From NCBI GenBank assembly GCA_964466745.1, contig CAYXOX010000023.1:1-28787 (forward strand): 28,787 nucleotides of DNA, in the 5' to 3' direction. Below the pieces are notes generated by a model, which saw only the letters and a program-made list of their open reading frames with translations, was not told where the DNA came from and made no database searches. Positions 16,017 to 23,784 of this stretch are shown here, one piece after another. The position numbers and the translations under genes were made by a program. The stretch is from CAYXOX01 sp964466745. GTDB lineage: Bacteria > Pseudomonadota > Alphaproteobacteria > Rhodobacterales > Rhodobacteraceae. How positions within the stretch are numbered: position 1 is the first letter of the stretch; each line of letters begins with the position of its first letter.

Positions 16017-17503
16017 GCCGCGCCCTCCGTGGCGGTCAGCCCGTAGGCCGCCCGCATCAGCCGGGCCTCGTCGGCTTCCGTGGCCTCGACGATGTCCACG
16101 ACGCGGCCGTTGAAGATCACGATGGCCCGGTCGCAGGCGAGCGGCACCTCTTCGAGTTCGGAGGTGTAGTAGAGAATCGCGGCGCCCTGCCCGGCCAGTT
16201 CGCGCACCAGCGGGTAGATCTGGCGCTTCGTGCGCACGTCGATGCCCCGCGTGGGATCGAACAGAAGGAGGGTTCGGACCCCATGTGCGAGCCAGCGGCC
16301 GATGGTGACCTTCTGCTGGTTCCCGCCCGAAAGCCGCTGCACCTCGCCCTGGGCCCGCGTGTCGATCTGCAGACGCGCGATGGCTTCGGCCACGCGCGTT
16401 CCCTCGTGCCGCAACCGGAGCGGCCCCCAGTCGCGGGCGCGCGCCGAGAAGGGCATGGCGATGTTCTCGCGGACCGAGCGCTCGCGGAAGAGCGCATGCG
16501 CCCTGTCGCCGGGCACGAAGGTGAGCCCCTCGGCGATCGCGTCGGCCGGATGCCCGAAGCCGGCCGGGGCGCCGTCGACCTCGATCGAGCCCGAGGCCGG
16601 TTTGCGGAAGCCCGCGAGCGCCTCGAAGAGCTCGTCCTGCCCCTGGCCTTCCAGTGCCACCACGCCCAGCACTTCGCCGGGGTGCAGCGTGAAGCTTGCG
16701 TCGTTCAGCCTGGGCGCCACCGCCAGGCGGTCCACCCTCAGGCGCGGTGCGCCGGCGGGCCTTGGTTGTGCGGCTTCCGCCGCCCGGCGGCCAAGGTCGA
16801 TCTTCGCGCCCAGCATCATCTCCACCACGCGCTCCTCGACGCCCGGCTCTATCGCGGTCTCGCCCACGGTGCGCCCGTCGCGCAGCACTGTTGCCCTGTC
16901 GCAGAGACGCGCGATTTCCGAAAACCGGTGCGAAATGTAGATCACGCCGCGCCCGTCTTCGGCCTGCGCGCGCGCGGCTTTCAGAACGCGCTCGACAAGA
17001 TCCGTGGGCAGCGCGGCGGTGAGCTCGTCGAGGAGCAGAACGTCGGGCCCGCTTGCGAGCGCCCGGGCGAGATCCACGATGCGCAACGTTGCCAGCGGCA
17101 GGTCGCGGATCATCGCGCCCATCGCCACATGCTCGTGCGCGAGTTCGGTCATCCAGCGGCGGAAGGCGCCCGTATCGGTATCGGTCAGGCGCAGGTTCTG
17201 CCCCACGTCGAGGTCCGGGATGAGCGAAGGCTCCTGGTAGACGGGCACGAGGCCCGAACGCCGCGCCTGCCCGGGCGAGCCCACACGCGCGTCCTCGCCG
17301 CGGATCTTGACATGGCCCGCGTCGGGCTTCAGCGCGCCGGTCAGGATCTTCACGAAGGTGGACTTGCCGGCGCCGTTCGCGCCCATAAGGGCGACGACCT
17401 CGCCGCGCGCGATCGTGAGGCTCGCGTCGGTGAGCGCACGGACGGCTCCGAAGCTCTTGGCCACGCCGCGCGCGTCGAGAAGGAGATCGGGAGCGTCGGT
17501 CAT
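16013..17503 (-). CDS. Sugar ABC transporter ATP-binding protein (RbsA-like, two ABC domains)
   Basis: A 496-residue tandem ATPase. The first domain has Walker A GANGAGKST (41-49), but where the signature should be it reads LPLATLRIVDLARAL (135-149), with no LSGGQ-like sequence, and Walker B reads LLLDELTAAL with DEL in place of DEP. The second domain has a degenerate Walker A region (VVALEGQGQDELFEAL) and an intact LSGGNQQKV signature followed by LLLFDPTRGIDV. The degenerate second Walker A is normal for this family. ATG 17503 is chosen (MTDAPDLLL); ATG 17518 is an alternative. An intrinsic terminator lies between it and the upstream binding-protein gene, so it is probably expressed at a lower level. 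Confidence 0.9.
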   Translation of the reverse strand: MTDAPDLLLDARGVAKSFGAVRALTDASLTIARGEVVALMGANGAGKSTFVKILTGALKPDAGHVKIRGEDARVGSPGQARRSGLVPVYQEPSLIPDLDVGQNLRLTDTDTGAFRRWMTELAHEHVAMGAMIRDLPLATLRIVDLARALASGPDVLLLDELTAALPTDLVERVLKAARAQAEDGRGVIYISHRFSEIARLCDRATVLRDGRTVGETAIEPGVEERVVEMMLGAKIDLGRRAAEAAQPRPAGAPRLRVDRLAVAPRLNDASFTLHPGEVLGVVALEGQGQDELFEALAGFRKPASGSIEVDGAPAGFGHPADAIAEGLTFVPGDRAHALFRERSVRENIAMPFSARARDWGPLRLRHEGTRVAEAIARLQIDTRAQGEVQRLSGGNQQKVTIGRWLAHGVRTLLLFDPTRGIDVRTKRQIYPLVRELAGQGAAILYYTSELEEVPLACDRAIVIFNGRVVDIVEATEADEARLMRAAYGLTATEGAA

Positions 17504-17533
17504 GCGGCGGGCGTCCATCGTCGTCTCAAAAAG

Positions 17534-17569
17534 CGCGACCCCCGCGCGCTTCCTTGCGCGGGGGTCGCG
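17534..17569 (-). terminator. Intrinsic terminator/attenuator between binding protein and ABC ATPase
   Basis: A perfect 14-bp GC-rich inverted repeat (17569-17556 with 17547-17534, 8-base loop), followed on the minus strand by CTTTTT. It begins 14 bases after the stop of the binding-protein gene and ends before the ATPase start. The form is that of a Rho-independent terminator. Partial termination here would give the binding protein in excess over the membrane components, as is common in such operons. Confidence 0.85.
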
Positions 17570-17582
17570 AGGCTCGGGCGGG

Positions 17583-18623
17583 TCAGCCTTCGCCGGGGCC
17601 GTCGCAGGCGATGATCTGCTCCATCGTGTAGTCCGTCCAGCCCGGGATCGTCACCGAGACCGGCCACTCGGGATCGAGGTTCGGGTTCTGGGCGGCTTCC
17701 AGCGTGGCGCGTCCCTCTTCGGTCACGTTCTCCCAAAGGACGGGATCGACGAGCACCGTGTTGCTCTCGGGCGCCTCGCCGTTGAGGATGTCCACCGCCA
17801 GCGCGATCCCCGCACCGCCGACCGAGCCTGGGTTTGTGACGGCAGCACCCCGGAGCCCCTCGACGCTGTTGAGCTGGCTGACGAAGCCCGCGTTGTCGGC
17901 GCCCACGATGGGCACGAGCGGCGCACCGCTCTCGACGAAGGCGTCCACGATCACGTTGTCGATGCCCGAGGTCCAGACGCCGTCGAAGGGGATGCCCGTT
18001 GCCAGGAAGTCGAACATCTGCTGCTTGCCCTGGTCCTGCTGCCAGCCGGTGAAGACCTCGTGCACGACCTCGATGCCGGGAAACTCGGCCAGCGCGCGTT
18101 CGAAGCCCGCGTGCCTGTCGCTGTCGGCCGATACGCCGGCGATGCCGCGCATGTAGACAACGTCGCCCTCGCCGCCGAGTTCCTCGAACAGCCACTTGGC
18201 GCCGAGATAGGCGTATTCCTCCTGGTTGTTGGAGAGAATGTAGGCGCCCTCGGCGGTCACGCCCGCGTCCACCGCCACCACGACGATGCCTTGCGACATC
18301 GCGGTCTCGAGCGCCGAGTTCAGGGCGTCGGGGTTGGACGGGTTCAGCACGATCGCGTCGACGCCGGCCTCGATGAGGTTGTTGAGATCCTCCAGCTGGC
18401 CGGCGCTGTCGGTGTTGCGGTGCGCGACGATCAGGCTCGCGACGTCGGGCTCCACCAGTGCCTGCGCGCGCATGGCGCAGATCATTTCCTCGCGCCACCC
18501 GTTGCCCTGCACGGTGTTGGATACCCCGATCACGTAGCCGCCATGGCCAGCGGCGAAAGCGCCGGGTGCCACGGTCACGCAGAGTGCGGCCGCCGCCGCG
18601 CTCATCATCAGTCTTCTGTTCAT
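17583..18623 (-). CDS. Periplasmic sugar-binding protein (RbsB-like)
   Basis: A 346-residue type I periplasmic binding protein. The signal peptide covers residues 1-24 (cleavage likely after AFA). The mature protein shows IGVSNTVQGNGWREEMICAM, IVLNPSNPDALNSALETAMSQGIVVVAVDAGV, YLGAKWLFEELGGEGDVVYMRGI and PFDGVWTSGIDNV, all typical of the ribose/autoinducer-2 binding cluster. It delivers substrate to the two permeases encoded after the terminator. ATG 18623 has GGGAGGACCAGGA directly upstream. The aromatic and charged residues of the pocket (Trp near 43, Asp and Asn sites) fit a small carbohydrate, but the ligand cannot be named. Confidence 0.9.
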   Translation of the reverse strand: MNRRLMMSAAAAALCVTVAPGAFAAGHGGYVIGVSNTVQGNGWREEMICAMRAQALVEPDVASLIVAHRNTDSAGQLEDLNNLIEAGVDAIVLNPSNPDALNSALETAMSQGIVVVAVDAGVTAEGAYILSNNQEEYAYLGAKWLFEELGGEGDVVYMRGIAGVSADSDRHAGFERALAEFPGIEVVHEVFTGWQQDQGKQQMFDFLATGIPFDGVWTSGIDNVIVDAFVESGAPLVPIVGADNAGFVSQLNSVEGLRGAAVTNPGSVGGAGIALAVDILNGEAPESNTVLVDPVLWENVTEEGRATLEAAQNPNLDPEWPVSVTIPGWTDYTMEQIIACDGPGEG

Positions 18624-18732
18624 TCCTGGTCCTCCCAGTTGGATTGGTGGTGAAGTCGGTGTTCGAGGTCTTGGCGCCCCTGTTTGTCCTGGTCCTGCCC
18701 CGCCGTGTGATGGGTTGCCATGGCAGCCGACC

Positions 18733-19647
18733 CTACTTGATGAACGGGGTCAGCACGTCCCGCGCGAGGCAGAAGCCGCGCTTGACCTTGTCGTCGGTGC
18801 CCTCGAAGAGCCTGTCCTCGTGCTCGATGATCACTGCGCCGTCGTATCCGGTGCGGTAGAGCGCGGAGAAGAACGCCGACCAGTCCACGTCACCGAGGCC
18901 GCAGAGCCGGGGGATCTGCCACCCCATGCCGACGGACATCGTGCCGTTCTCGTAGAGTCCGTCGTGGTCGATCATCACGTCCTTGGCGTGAACATGGCCG
19001 AACCGGGTGCCGAATTCGCGGATGAAACGGGTCTGGTCGATGAACTGCCAGACGAGATGCGAGGGGTCGAAGTTCATGCCGACGCTGTCGCCCCAGTGTT
19101 CGAAGATCCGGCGCCAGATCCTCGGGCTGTAGGCGATGTTGTGCCCGCCGGGCCATTCGTCGTGGCTGAAGATCATCGGGCAGTTCTCGAAGCACAGGAG
19201 AACGCCCTCGTCTTCGGCGTGTTTCACGACGGGGCCCATGATCTGTTGTGCGCGCTCCCAGTTTTCGTCGAGGGTCAGTTTCCTGTCGCCGCCGAGAAAC
19301 GTGTTCACCACCCGCACGCCCATGGTCGAGGCGCCGGTGATGACCTTCTTCAGATGGCCGATCACCTCCTCGCGGTGGGCTTCGTCGGCGTGGAGCGGGT
19401 TGGGGTAGTAGCCAAGCCCCGAGATGGAGATGCCGCGGTCCTTCAGTCCGCCGACGATCTCCTCGCCCTGCGCCCTCGTCAGGCCATCGACATCGATGTG
19501 GCTCGTTCCGGCATACCGCCGCTTCTCCCCGCCCGAGGCGGGCCAGCAGGCGACCTCGAAGGCCGAGAAGCCGTTGGCACCCGCCCAGTCGGCGACCTCC
19601 ATCAGCGGCGTGTCCTCGAAGGGGGCGGTCAAGAGGCCCAGGTGCAT
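18733..19647 (-). CDS. Sugar phosphate isomerase/epimerase family TIM-barrel protein
   Basis: A 304-residue xylose-isomerase-like TIM barrel. Likely metal ligands are Glu154 (LLCFENCP), Asp194 (MNFDPSHL), His220 (GHVHAKD) and Glu275 or Glu277 (VIIEHEDR), the pattern of IolE/IolI/YcjR-type enzymes. The N-terminus MHLGLLTAPF...FEVACWP and RRYAGTSHIDVDGL are also seen in this group. The reaction is probably isomerisation, epimerisation or dehydration of a keto-sugar made by the neighbouring dehydrogenases. ATG 19647 is set by GGGAGGAG a few bases upstream. A 109-base gap without a gene separates it from the binding-protein gene; the next upstream gene ends 13 bases before it. Confidence 0.85.
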   Translation of the reverse strand: MHLGLLTAPFEDTPLMEVADWAGANGFSAFEVACWPASGGEKRRYAGTSHIDVDGLTRAQGEEIVGGLKDRGISISGLGYYPNPLHADEAHREEVIGHLKKVITGASTMGVRVVNTFLGGDRKLTLDENWERAQQIMGPVVKHAEDEGVLLCFENCPMIFSHDEWPGGHNIAYSPRIWRRIFEHWGDSVGMNFDPSHLVWQFIDQTRFIREFGTRFGHVHAKDVMIDHDGLYENGTMSVGMGWQIPRLCGLGDVDWSAFFSALYRTGYDGAVIIEHEDRLFEGTDDKVKRGFCLARDVLTPFIK

Positions 19648-19660
19648 AATCTCTCCTCCC

Positions 19661-20815
19661 TCAGATCTCGTCGAGCCGCACCCAGCGGCCTTCCTTCGCC
19701 GAGCGCAGCACCGCGTCGCAGAAGCGCATCTCGTAATGCCCGTCCTCGAAGGTGGCCCAGGTAGACCCTTCCTGCCGACACCCCGCCGCCACGTCTGCGT
19801 AGACGGCACGGAAGAAGGCGAAGAACGAGTCGCCGAAGCCCTCCACATGGCCGGGCGGCAGCGTGGCCGCGGCGGTGCCGGCCGCGTTCATCAGCGTGAA
19901 GTCCCGCATGAGCGTCTCGTTCGGGCCGTCCCGGTGACCGATGAAGAGATGGTCGGGCGTCTCGCTGTCCCACGCGGCGCTCGCCTTCGAGCCGGCCACG
20001 TCCCACTGCAGCGAGTTCTTGCGGCCGAAGCTGATCTGGCTCGTGCTCATCACGCCGCGCGCGCCGCCCTCGTAGCGGATCAGGATCATCGCGGCATCGT
20101 CGGTGTCGATGGCCACCGTCTCCGTCTCGCCCGCGCCGCTTGCGAAGGTGGCCACAGGCCCGGTCGGCCGCTGCCGCTCGGGGATGAAGGTGGCAAGCTC
20201 GGCCATCACGGCCTCGGCCTTGAGCCCGGCAACGAAGCTCGTGAGGTCCACCCAGTGCGTGCCGATGTCGCCGACCGAGCGCAGCGCGCCGCCCATCTCG
20301 GAGCGCAGGCGCCAGTTCCAGTCGCCGGGCTTGGCCAGCCAGTCCTGGTGGTAGTGCCCGGTGACGAGGCGGATCTCGCCGAGCGCGCCGTCCCGGACCA
20401 TGCCGTGCGCCTGCTGGTTCAGCGGGTAGAAGCGGATGTTGTAGCAGACCGCCGCAACCTTTCCGCTCGCCTGCGCGATCTCGACCATCTCGGCCGATTC
20501 CGCGCTCGTCATGGCCAGCGGCTTCTCGCAGACGACGTGCTTGCCCGCACCGAGGATCGCCTTCACCTGCCCGTAGTGCGCGTGATTGGGCGAGGTGACA
20601 TGCACCACGTCGACGCTACCGTCGCTCAGCAGATCGTCGAGGGAGCCATAGGCATGCTCCACGCCCATCGCCTGTGCCGCCGCCGCTCCCCTTTCGGGCG
20701 AGGAGCCGAGCACCCCGCGCACACGGACCCCGAGGCGTCGGAGCATCTGGACATGCACGCTGCCGATGAAGCCCGTGCCGATCACGGCGGTGCCGATCTT
20801 CGCGAAATCGCTCAT
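19661..20815 (-). CDS. Gfo/Idh/MocA family oxidoreductase
   Basis: A 384-residue dehydrogenase with a complete family signature set: GTGFIGSVH (13-21), SPNHAHYGQV (75-84), EKPLAMT (97-103) and DIGTHWVDL (183-191). The C-terminal region has IPERQRPTGPVATF and LPPGHVEGFGDSF, a layout shared with sugar and anhydrosugar or glycoside dehydrogenases (3-keto forming enzymes such as YcjS and levoglucosan dehydrogenase are the closest types I recall). It most likely oxidises the imported sugar at one hydroxyl with NAD(P). It lies between an SDR (12-base gap) and the isomerase (13-base gap) in the operon. Confidence 0.87.
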   Translation of the reverse strand: MSDFAKIGTAVIGTGFIGSVHVQMLRRLGVRVRGVLGSSPERGAAAAQAMGVEHAYGSLDDLLSDGSVDVVHVTSPNHAHYGQVKAILGAGKHVVCEKPLAMTSAESAEMVEIAQASGKVAAVCYNIRFYPLNQQAHGMVRDGALGEIRLVTGHYHQDWLAKPGDWNWRLRSEMGGALRSVGDIGTHWVDLTSFVAGLKAEAVMAELATFIPERQRPTGPVATFASGAGETETVAIDTDDAAMILIRYEGGARGVMSTSQISFGRKNSLQWDVAGSKASAAWDSETPDHLFIGHRDGPNETLMRDFTLMNAAGTAAATLPPGHVEGFGDSFFAFFRAVYADVAAGCRQEGSTWATFEDGHYEMRFCDAVLRSAKEGRWVRLDEI

Positions 20816-20827
20816 GTCTCCTCCCGT

Positions 20828-21553
20828 TCAGACAACCGAGTAGCCTCCGTCCACCGGCAGGCAGGCCCCCGTCATGAAGGCGGCGGCGGGCGAGGCGAGA
20901 AACAGGGCCGCGCCCGCGATGTCGCCCGGCTCGCCCCAGCGGCCGGCAGGTGTGCGCGCCTCGATGGCGGCGACGAAGGCCGGATCCTGCCGCGCGCGGG
21001 CGGACTGCTCGGTGACGATGAAACCCGGGGCGATCGCGTTCACCCGGATGCCGTCGGCGGCCCAGGCGACGGCGAGGGACTTGGTGAGTTGCTCCACGCC
21101 TGCCTTGGACGACCCGTATGCCGGGTTCCTCGGGCTGGCGAAGCGCGCGTACATCGACGCGATGTTGATGACGCTGCCCCGCGCCGCCGCGAGCGCCGGA
21201 TGCAGCGCCTCGGCGCAGCGGAGCGTGCCCGTGAGATTCACATCGAGGACATGGGCGAAGAAATCCGGTGCCATCTCCTCGCCCCGCCGGGTGATCGCGG
21301 CGCAGTTCACCAGCACATCCGCGCGTTCGAAACCCGATGCGAAGGCGCGCACGGCGCTTGTGTCCGTCACGTCGAGCTGCGTGTAGGCGAACCTCGCCGC
21401 GTCCTCGGGCATCGGTTCGGGCTCGGCCCCGGTGATGTGAACGGTCGCGCCCGAATCGGCGAAGGCCCGCGCGATGGAAGCGCCGATGCCGCCCAGGCTG
21501 GCGCCGACCACGACGACCGTGGTGCCTCCGAAATCGAAGGAGGCGTCGGCCAT
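20828..21553 (-). CDS. SDR family oxidoreductase
   Basis: A 241-residue classical short-chain dehydrogenase. Visible are the cofactor loop GASLGGIG (17-24), LVNCAA (81-86), catalytic Ser133 in INIASM, Tyr146 and Lys150 in YGSSK, and the C-terminal substrate-loop start IAPGFIVTE. The Gly-rich loop has Leu-Gly where many SDRs have a basic residue, and the following strand ends ITGAE, so NAD is more likely than NADP. It is the first gene of the catabolic operon, 174 bases from the divergent LacI-type gene. It probably oxidises or reduces the sugar, polyol or keto-sugar handled by the system. Confidence 0.87.
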   Translation of the reverse strand: MADASFDFGGTTVVVVGASLGGIGASIARAFADSGATVHITGAEPEPMPEDAARFAYTQLDVTDTSAVRAFASGFERADVLVNCAAITRRGEEMAPDFFAHVLDVNLTGTLRCAEALHPALAAARGSVINIASMYARFASPRNPAYGSSKAGVEQLTKSLAVAWAADGIRVNAIAPGFIVTEQSARARQDPAFVAAIEARTPAGRWGEPGDIAGAALFLASPAAAFMTGACLPVDGGYSVV

Positions 21554-21621
21554 CAGGAACGCCCTTGCACCGGGCGGAACCGAGGAAGCTCAGGACTTCC
21601 CTTCCCCCCGCTGGTCGAGCC

Positions 21622-21635
21622 TGTAATCGTTTTCA
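21622..21635. promoter_or_regulatory. LacI-type operator, operon-proximal copy
   Basis: TGTAATCGTTTTCA is an imperfect palindrome built on the same half-sites as the second copy 41 bp away (TGWAATCG and its complement). It lies between the divergent SDR operon and the lacI-type gene, 69 bp from the SDR start. Operators centred on CG with AT-rich arms are usual for LacI-family regulators. Confidence 0.65.
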
Positions 21636-21651
21636 TGGGCCGATAAGCGCC

Positions 21652-21680
21652 TTCACACGACATGAAATCGATTACATACT
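21652..21680 (+). promoter_or_regulatory. Candidate promoter of the lacI-type gene
   Basis: TTCACA (21652-21657) and CATACT (21675-21680) are separated by 17 bases and match the sigma-70 consensus at 5 of 6 and 4 of 6 positions. The second operator occupies the spacer, which would allow autorepression. No equally good promoter was found for the SDR operon; TTGACT at 21705-21700 on the minus strand is a possible -35 without a well-placed -10. Confidence 0.35.
21663..21676. promoter_or_regulatory. LacI-type operator, regulator-proximal copy
   Basis: TGAAATCGATTACA is palindromic at 12 of 14 positions. It is nearly the reverse complement of the copy at 21622-21635, and the centre-to-centre distance of 41 bp is about four helical turns, so two repressor dimers could bind on one face of the DNA or be bridged by a tetramer. 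Confidence 0.7.
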
Positions 21681-21727
21681 CGAAGCATGGAACGAGTCGA
21701 GTCAACCCCCGGATTGGCGCCCCGACC

Positions 21728-22777
21728 ATGAGCAGGCCCGGTTGGAAAACGGGACTGCAGCGGTCGGCCACCATCCAGGACGTTGCGCGCGCCGCGGGCG
21801 TCTCGACGGCGACGGTCAGCCGCGCCCTGAGCAACCCGGGGCTCCTGTCGGACCGGACGCGCGCGGCGGTGCTCGATGCCGTCCGAACCACGGGCTACCG
21901 GGTGAACCAGGCCGCCCGTAACCTGCGGATGCAGCGAGCCGGAGCGGTGCTGGTACTGGTGCCGAACCTCGGCAAGCCGTTCTATTCGCGCATCCTCGCG
22001 GGGATCTCCGACGGCTTCGCCGACAGCGAGTATGCGGTGCTCATCGCCGATACCGAGAGCCGGCCGCTCGCCGAGGGTGAACTAGAAGGCTTCTTCCTCG
22101 ACGGCCGCATCGACGGGGTTATCTCGCTCGACGGCAATCTCGACGGCTCGGCGCTCAAGGCCTGCACCGACCTCGGGGTGGGGGGGCGCATCGTGTTTCT
22201 CTGCGAGTGGGTGGAAGGCGAGAGCTTTCCCGTCATCCGCTCCGACAACGCCGAGGGCGCACGGCTCGCGATCCGCCATCTGCACGCGCTGGGCCACCGC
22301 CGCATCGCCCATGTCACGGGGCCCGAGGGAAACGTCCTGACGGCCGCCCGGCGGGAGGGCATGCTCGAGGAGCGCGCGCGCCTGGATCTTCCGGCCCGGG
22401 ACGACTGGATCATCCGCGGCGATTTCTCGCTGGAGTCCGGGGCCGAGGCCGCGCGGCGCATCCTGGCGATGAAGGAACGGCCCTCGGCCGTGTTCTGCGC
22501 GGCCGACATGGTCGCCTTCGGTTTGATCGCGGGGCTCGTTGCGGGCGGCCTGAGCGTTCCCGAGGACATCTCGGTCGTGGGGTTCGACGATATCGACATG
22601 TCGGATTACTTCGTGCCCGCCCTGACCACGATCCGGCAGGACCGGCACCGCCTCGGCCGGGACGCGGCGCAGGCGCTCCGCCGGCGACTGGGCACGCGAC
22701 CCCCATGGCCCGAAGACGGAGAGATGCTCCCGGTCGAGCTCGTCACGCGCGGCAGCACGGCGCCGCCGAAGCCATGA
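21728..22777 (+). CDS. LacI family transcriptional regulator
   Basis: A 349-residue LacI/GalR repressor. The helix-turn-helix is at about residues 14-38 (ATIQDVARAAGVSTATVSRALSN split over two helices), the hinge at about 58-68 (YRVNQAARNLR), and the rest is a periplasmic-binding-type sensor domain with VLVLVPN, FYSRILAGI, DGVISLDG, HLHALGHRRIAHVTGP and FDDIDMSDYFVPALTTIRQD. ATG 21728 is chosen because an in-frame ATG at 21662 lies within an operator and promoter. It probably represses the divergent catabolic operon and itself, and is released by the sugar or an intermediate. Its stop is only 8 bases from that of a convergent SDR gene. Confidence 0.92.
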   Translation: MSRPGWKTGLQRSATIQDVARAAGVSTATVSRALSNPGLLSDRTRAAVLDAVRTTGYRVNQAARNLRMQRAGAVLVLVPNLGKPFYSRILAGISDGFADSEYAVLIADTESRPLAEGELEGFFLDGRIDGVISLDGNLDGSALKACTDLGVGGRIVFLCEWVEGESFPVIRSDNAEGARLAIRHLHALGHRRIAHVTGPEGNVLTAARREGMLEERARLDLPARDDWIIRGDFSLESGAEAARRILAMKERPSAVFCAADMVAFGLIAGLVAGGLSVPEDISVVGFDDIDMSDYFVPALTTIRQDRHRLGRDAAQALRRRLGTRPPWPEDGEMLPVELVTRGSTAPPKP

Positions 22778-22785
22778 GCCATGGG

Positions 22786-23541
22786 TCAGGGCGCGCCCAA
22801 CACCTGCTGTTCGAGATCGATGCTGACCCCTGTCATCGGCGCAGACGCCGGGCCGAGAAGCCAGACGGCCTGCCGCGCGCATTCCTCGGCGCTCACCATC
22901 CGCCCGAGGGGGCGCGCAGCGGCCTGCATGTCCAGCCACCCCGGCCCCCTGCCAAGGACGACCGCGTGCAGGTGGCGCTCCGTTTCGGTGTCCACCCATC
23001 CGAGGTTGATCCCGTTCACGCGGATTCGGTCGGCGAGATGGGCGTTCGCCGCGTTCTTCGTGAGCGTCTGGAGCGCCCCCTTCGTCGCGGAATACACGGC
23101 CAGGTCGGGCGCGCCGCAATGGGCGTTCATCGACTGGATGTTGACGATGGCGCCGGGCCTGCCGCGGGATTTCATGTTCTCGATCGCACCGGCCATCAGG
23201 AAGAAGGGCGCGCGCGCGTTCACAGCGAAGAGCGTATCCCAGAGTTCCGGCGTCGCGTCCGCGAAGGCGCCGCGCGTGGTCAGGCCGGCGGCGTTCACCA
23301 GCCCGTCGATCCGGCCGAAGCGCGCGCGGGCGGCGGCCACGATGGCACCTGCGGCCGCGGGGTCGGCAAGATCCGCCGCGACGATTTCTGCCGGGCAAGG
23401 CAGGTCGGACGCGAAGGGTTCGCGATCCGTGAGCAGGAGCCCTTCGGCGCCGCCCTCTGCCGCCTGCCGCGCGATTGCCGCTCCGATGCCGCGTGCGGCG
23501 CCGGTCACGATCACGATCATGCCTTCGAGGGGCGCGGTCAT
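22786..23541 (-). CDS. SDR family oxidoreductase
   Basis: A 251-residue classical SDR. The cofactor loop TGAARGIG is at 13-20, LVNAAG at 81-86, Ser137 in NIQSM, and Tyr150 and Lys154 in YSATK. An Asp at the end of the second strand (LLTDRE) indicates NAD preference. ATG 23541 is chosen because the Rossmann strand begins within 10 residues; a reading to 23661 adds 40 residues without similarity. A 20-codon ORF with a strong ribosome binding site overlaps this start by 4 bases. The gene lies on the far side of the lacI-type gene and points toward it, so it may belong to the same sugar pathway but has no visible LacI operator. Confidence 0.87.
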   Translation of the reverse strand: MTAPLEGMIVIVTGAARGIGAAIARQAAEGGAEGLLLTDREPFASDLPCPAEIVAADLADPAAAGAIVAAARARFGRIDGLVNAAGLTTRGAFADATPELWDTLFAVNARAPFFLMAGAIENMKSRGRPGAIVNIQSMNAHCGAPDLAVYSATKGALQTLTKNAANAHLADRIRVNGINLGWVDTETERHLHAVVLGRGPGWLDMQAAARPLGRMVSAEECARQAVWLLGPASAPMTGVSIDLEQQVLGAP

Positions 23542-23600
23542 GCCCGCCCGCCCCGTGCACGGCCCGCCGCAATTGGCGGCATTCCCGGATCGATGTGCAT
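23538..23600 (-). CDS. Short leader ORF (20 codons) coupled to the second SDR gene
   Basis: A 20-codon ORF beginning ATG 23600, with AGAGGAG six bases upstream. It ends in a TGA that overlaps the ATG of the SDR gene (ATGA). The peptide starts MHIDPGMPPI and is otherwise Gly/Arg/Ala-rich. In-frame ATGs at 23630 and 23642 could extend it by 10 or 14 residues. The SDR start itself has only a G-rich run upstream, so translation may depend on coupling from this ORF. It could instead be the tail of a degraded gene or an N-terminal extension lost by frameshift. No family is recognised. Confidence 0.4.
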   Translation of the reverse strand: MHIDPGMPPIAAGRARGGRA

Positions 23601-23784
23601 GCCGTTCTCCTCTTCGGCGCCTGCGAGCATGCACGGGTGCATCGCGCCGGCCCGTTCCCATCCTCGAATACTACGCCGATGACCGGAGCGTCGAGCGTGC
23701 GAACCCGAAGCGCGGAGGGCCTGTGAAGCCGGATGCCGGTCTGCTGCGAATCCGCCTCGACGTGGCGGTCGTTCAACAGGCTAA

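Noticed and set aside
19424..21646. A 740-codon plus-strand open frame across the isomerase, oxidoreductase and SDR genes
   Set aside because: It is antisense to three genes with intact catalytic motifs and its own translation shows no family features.
21662..21727. Earlier ATG for the LacI-type regulator
   Set aside because: This ATG is part of an operator palindrome and lies upstream of the candidate -10; the added 22 residues do not look like a LacI N-terminus.
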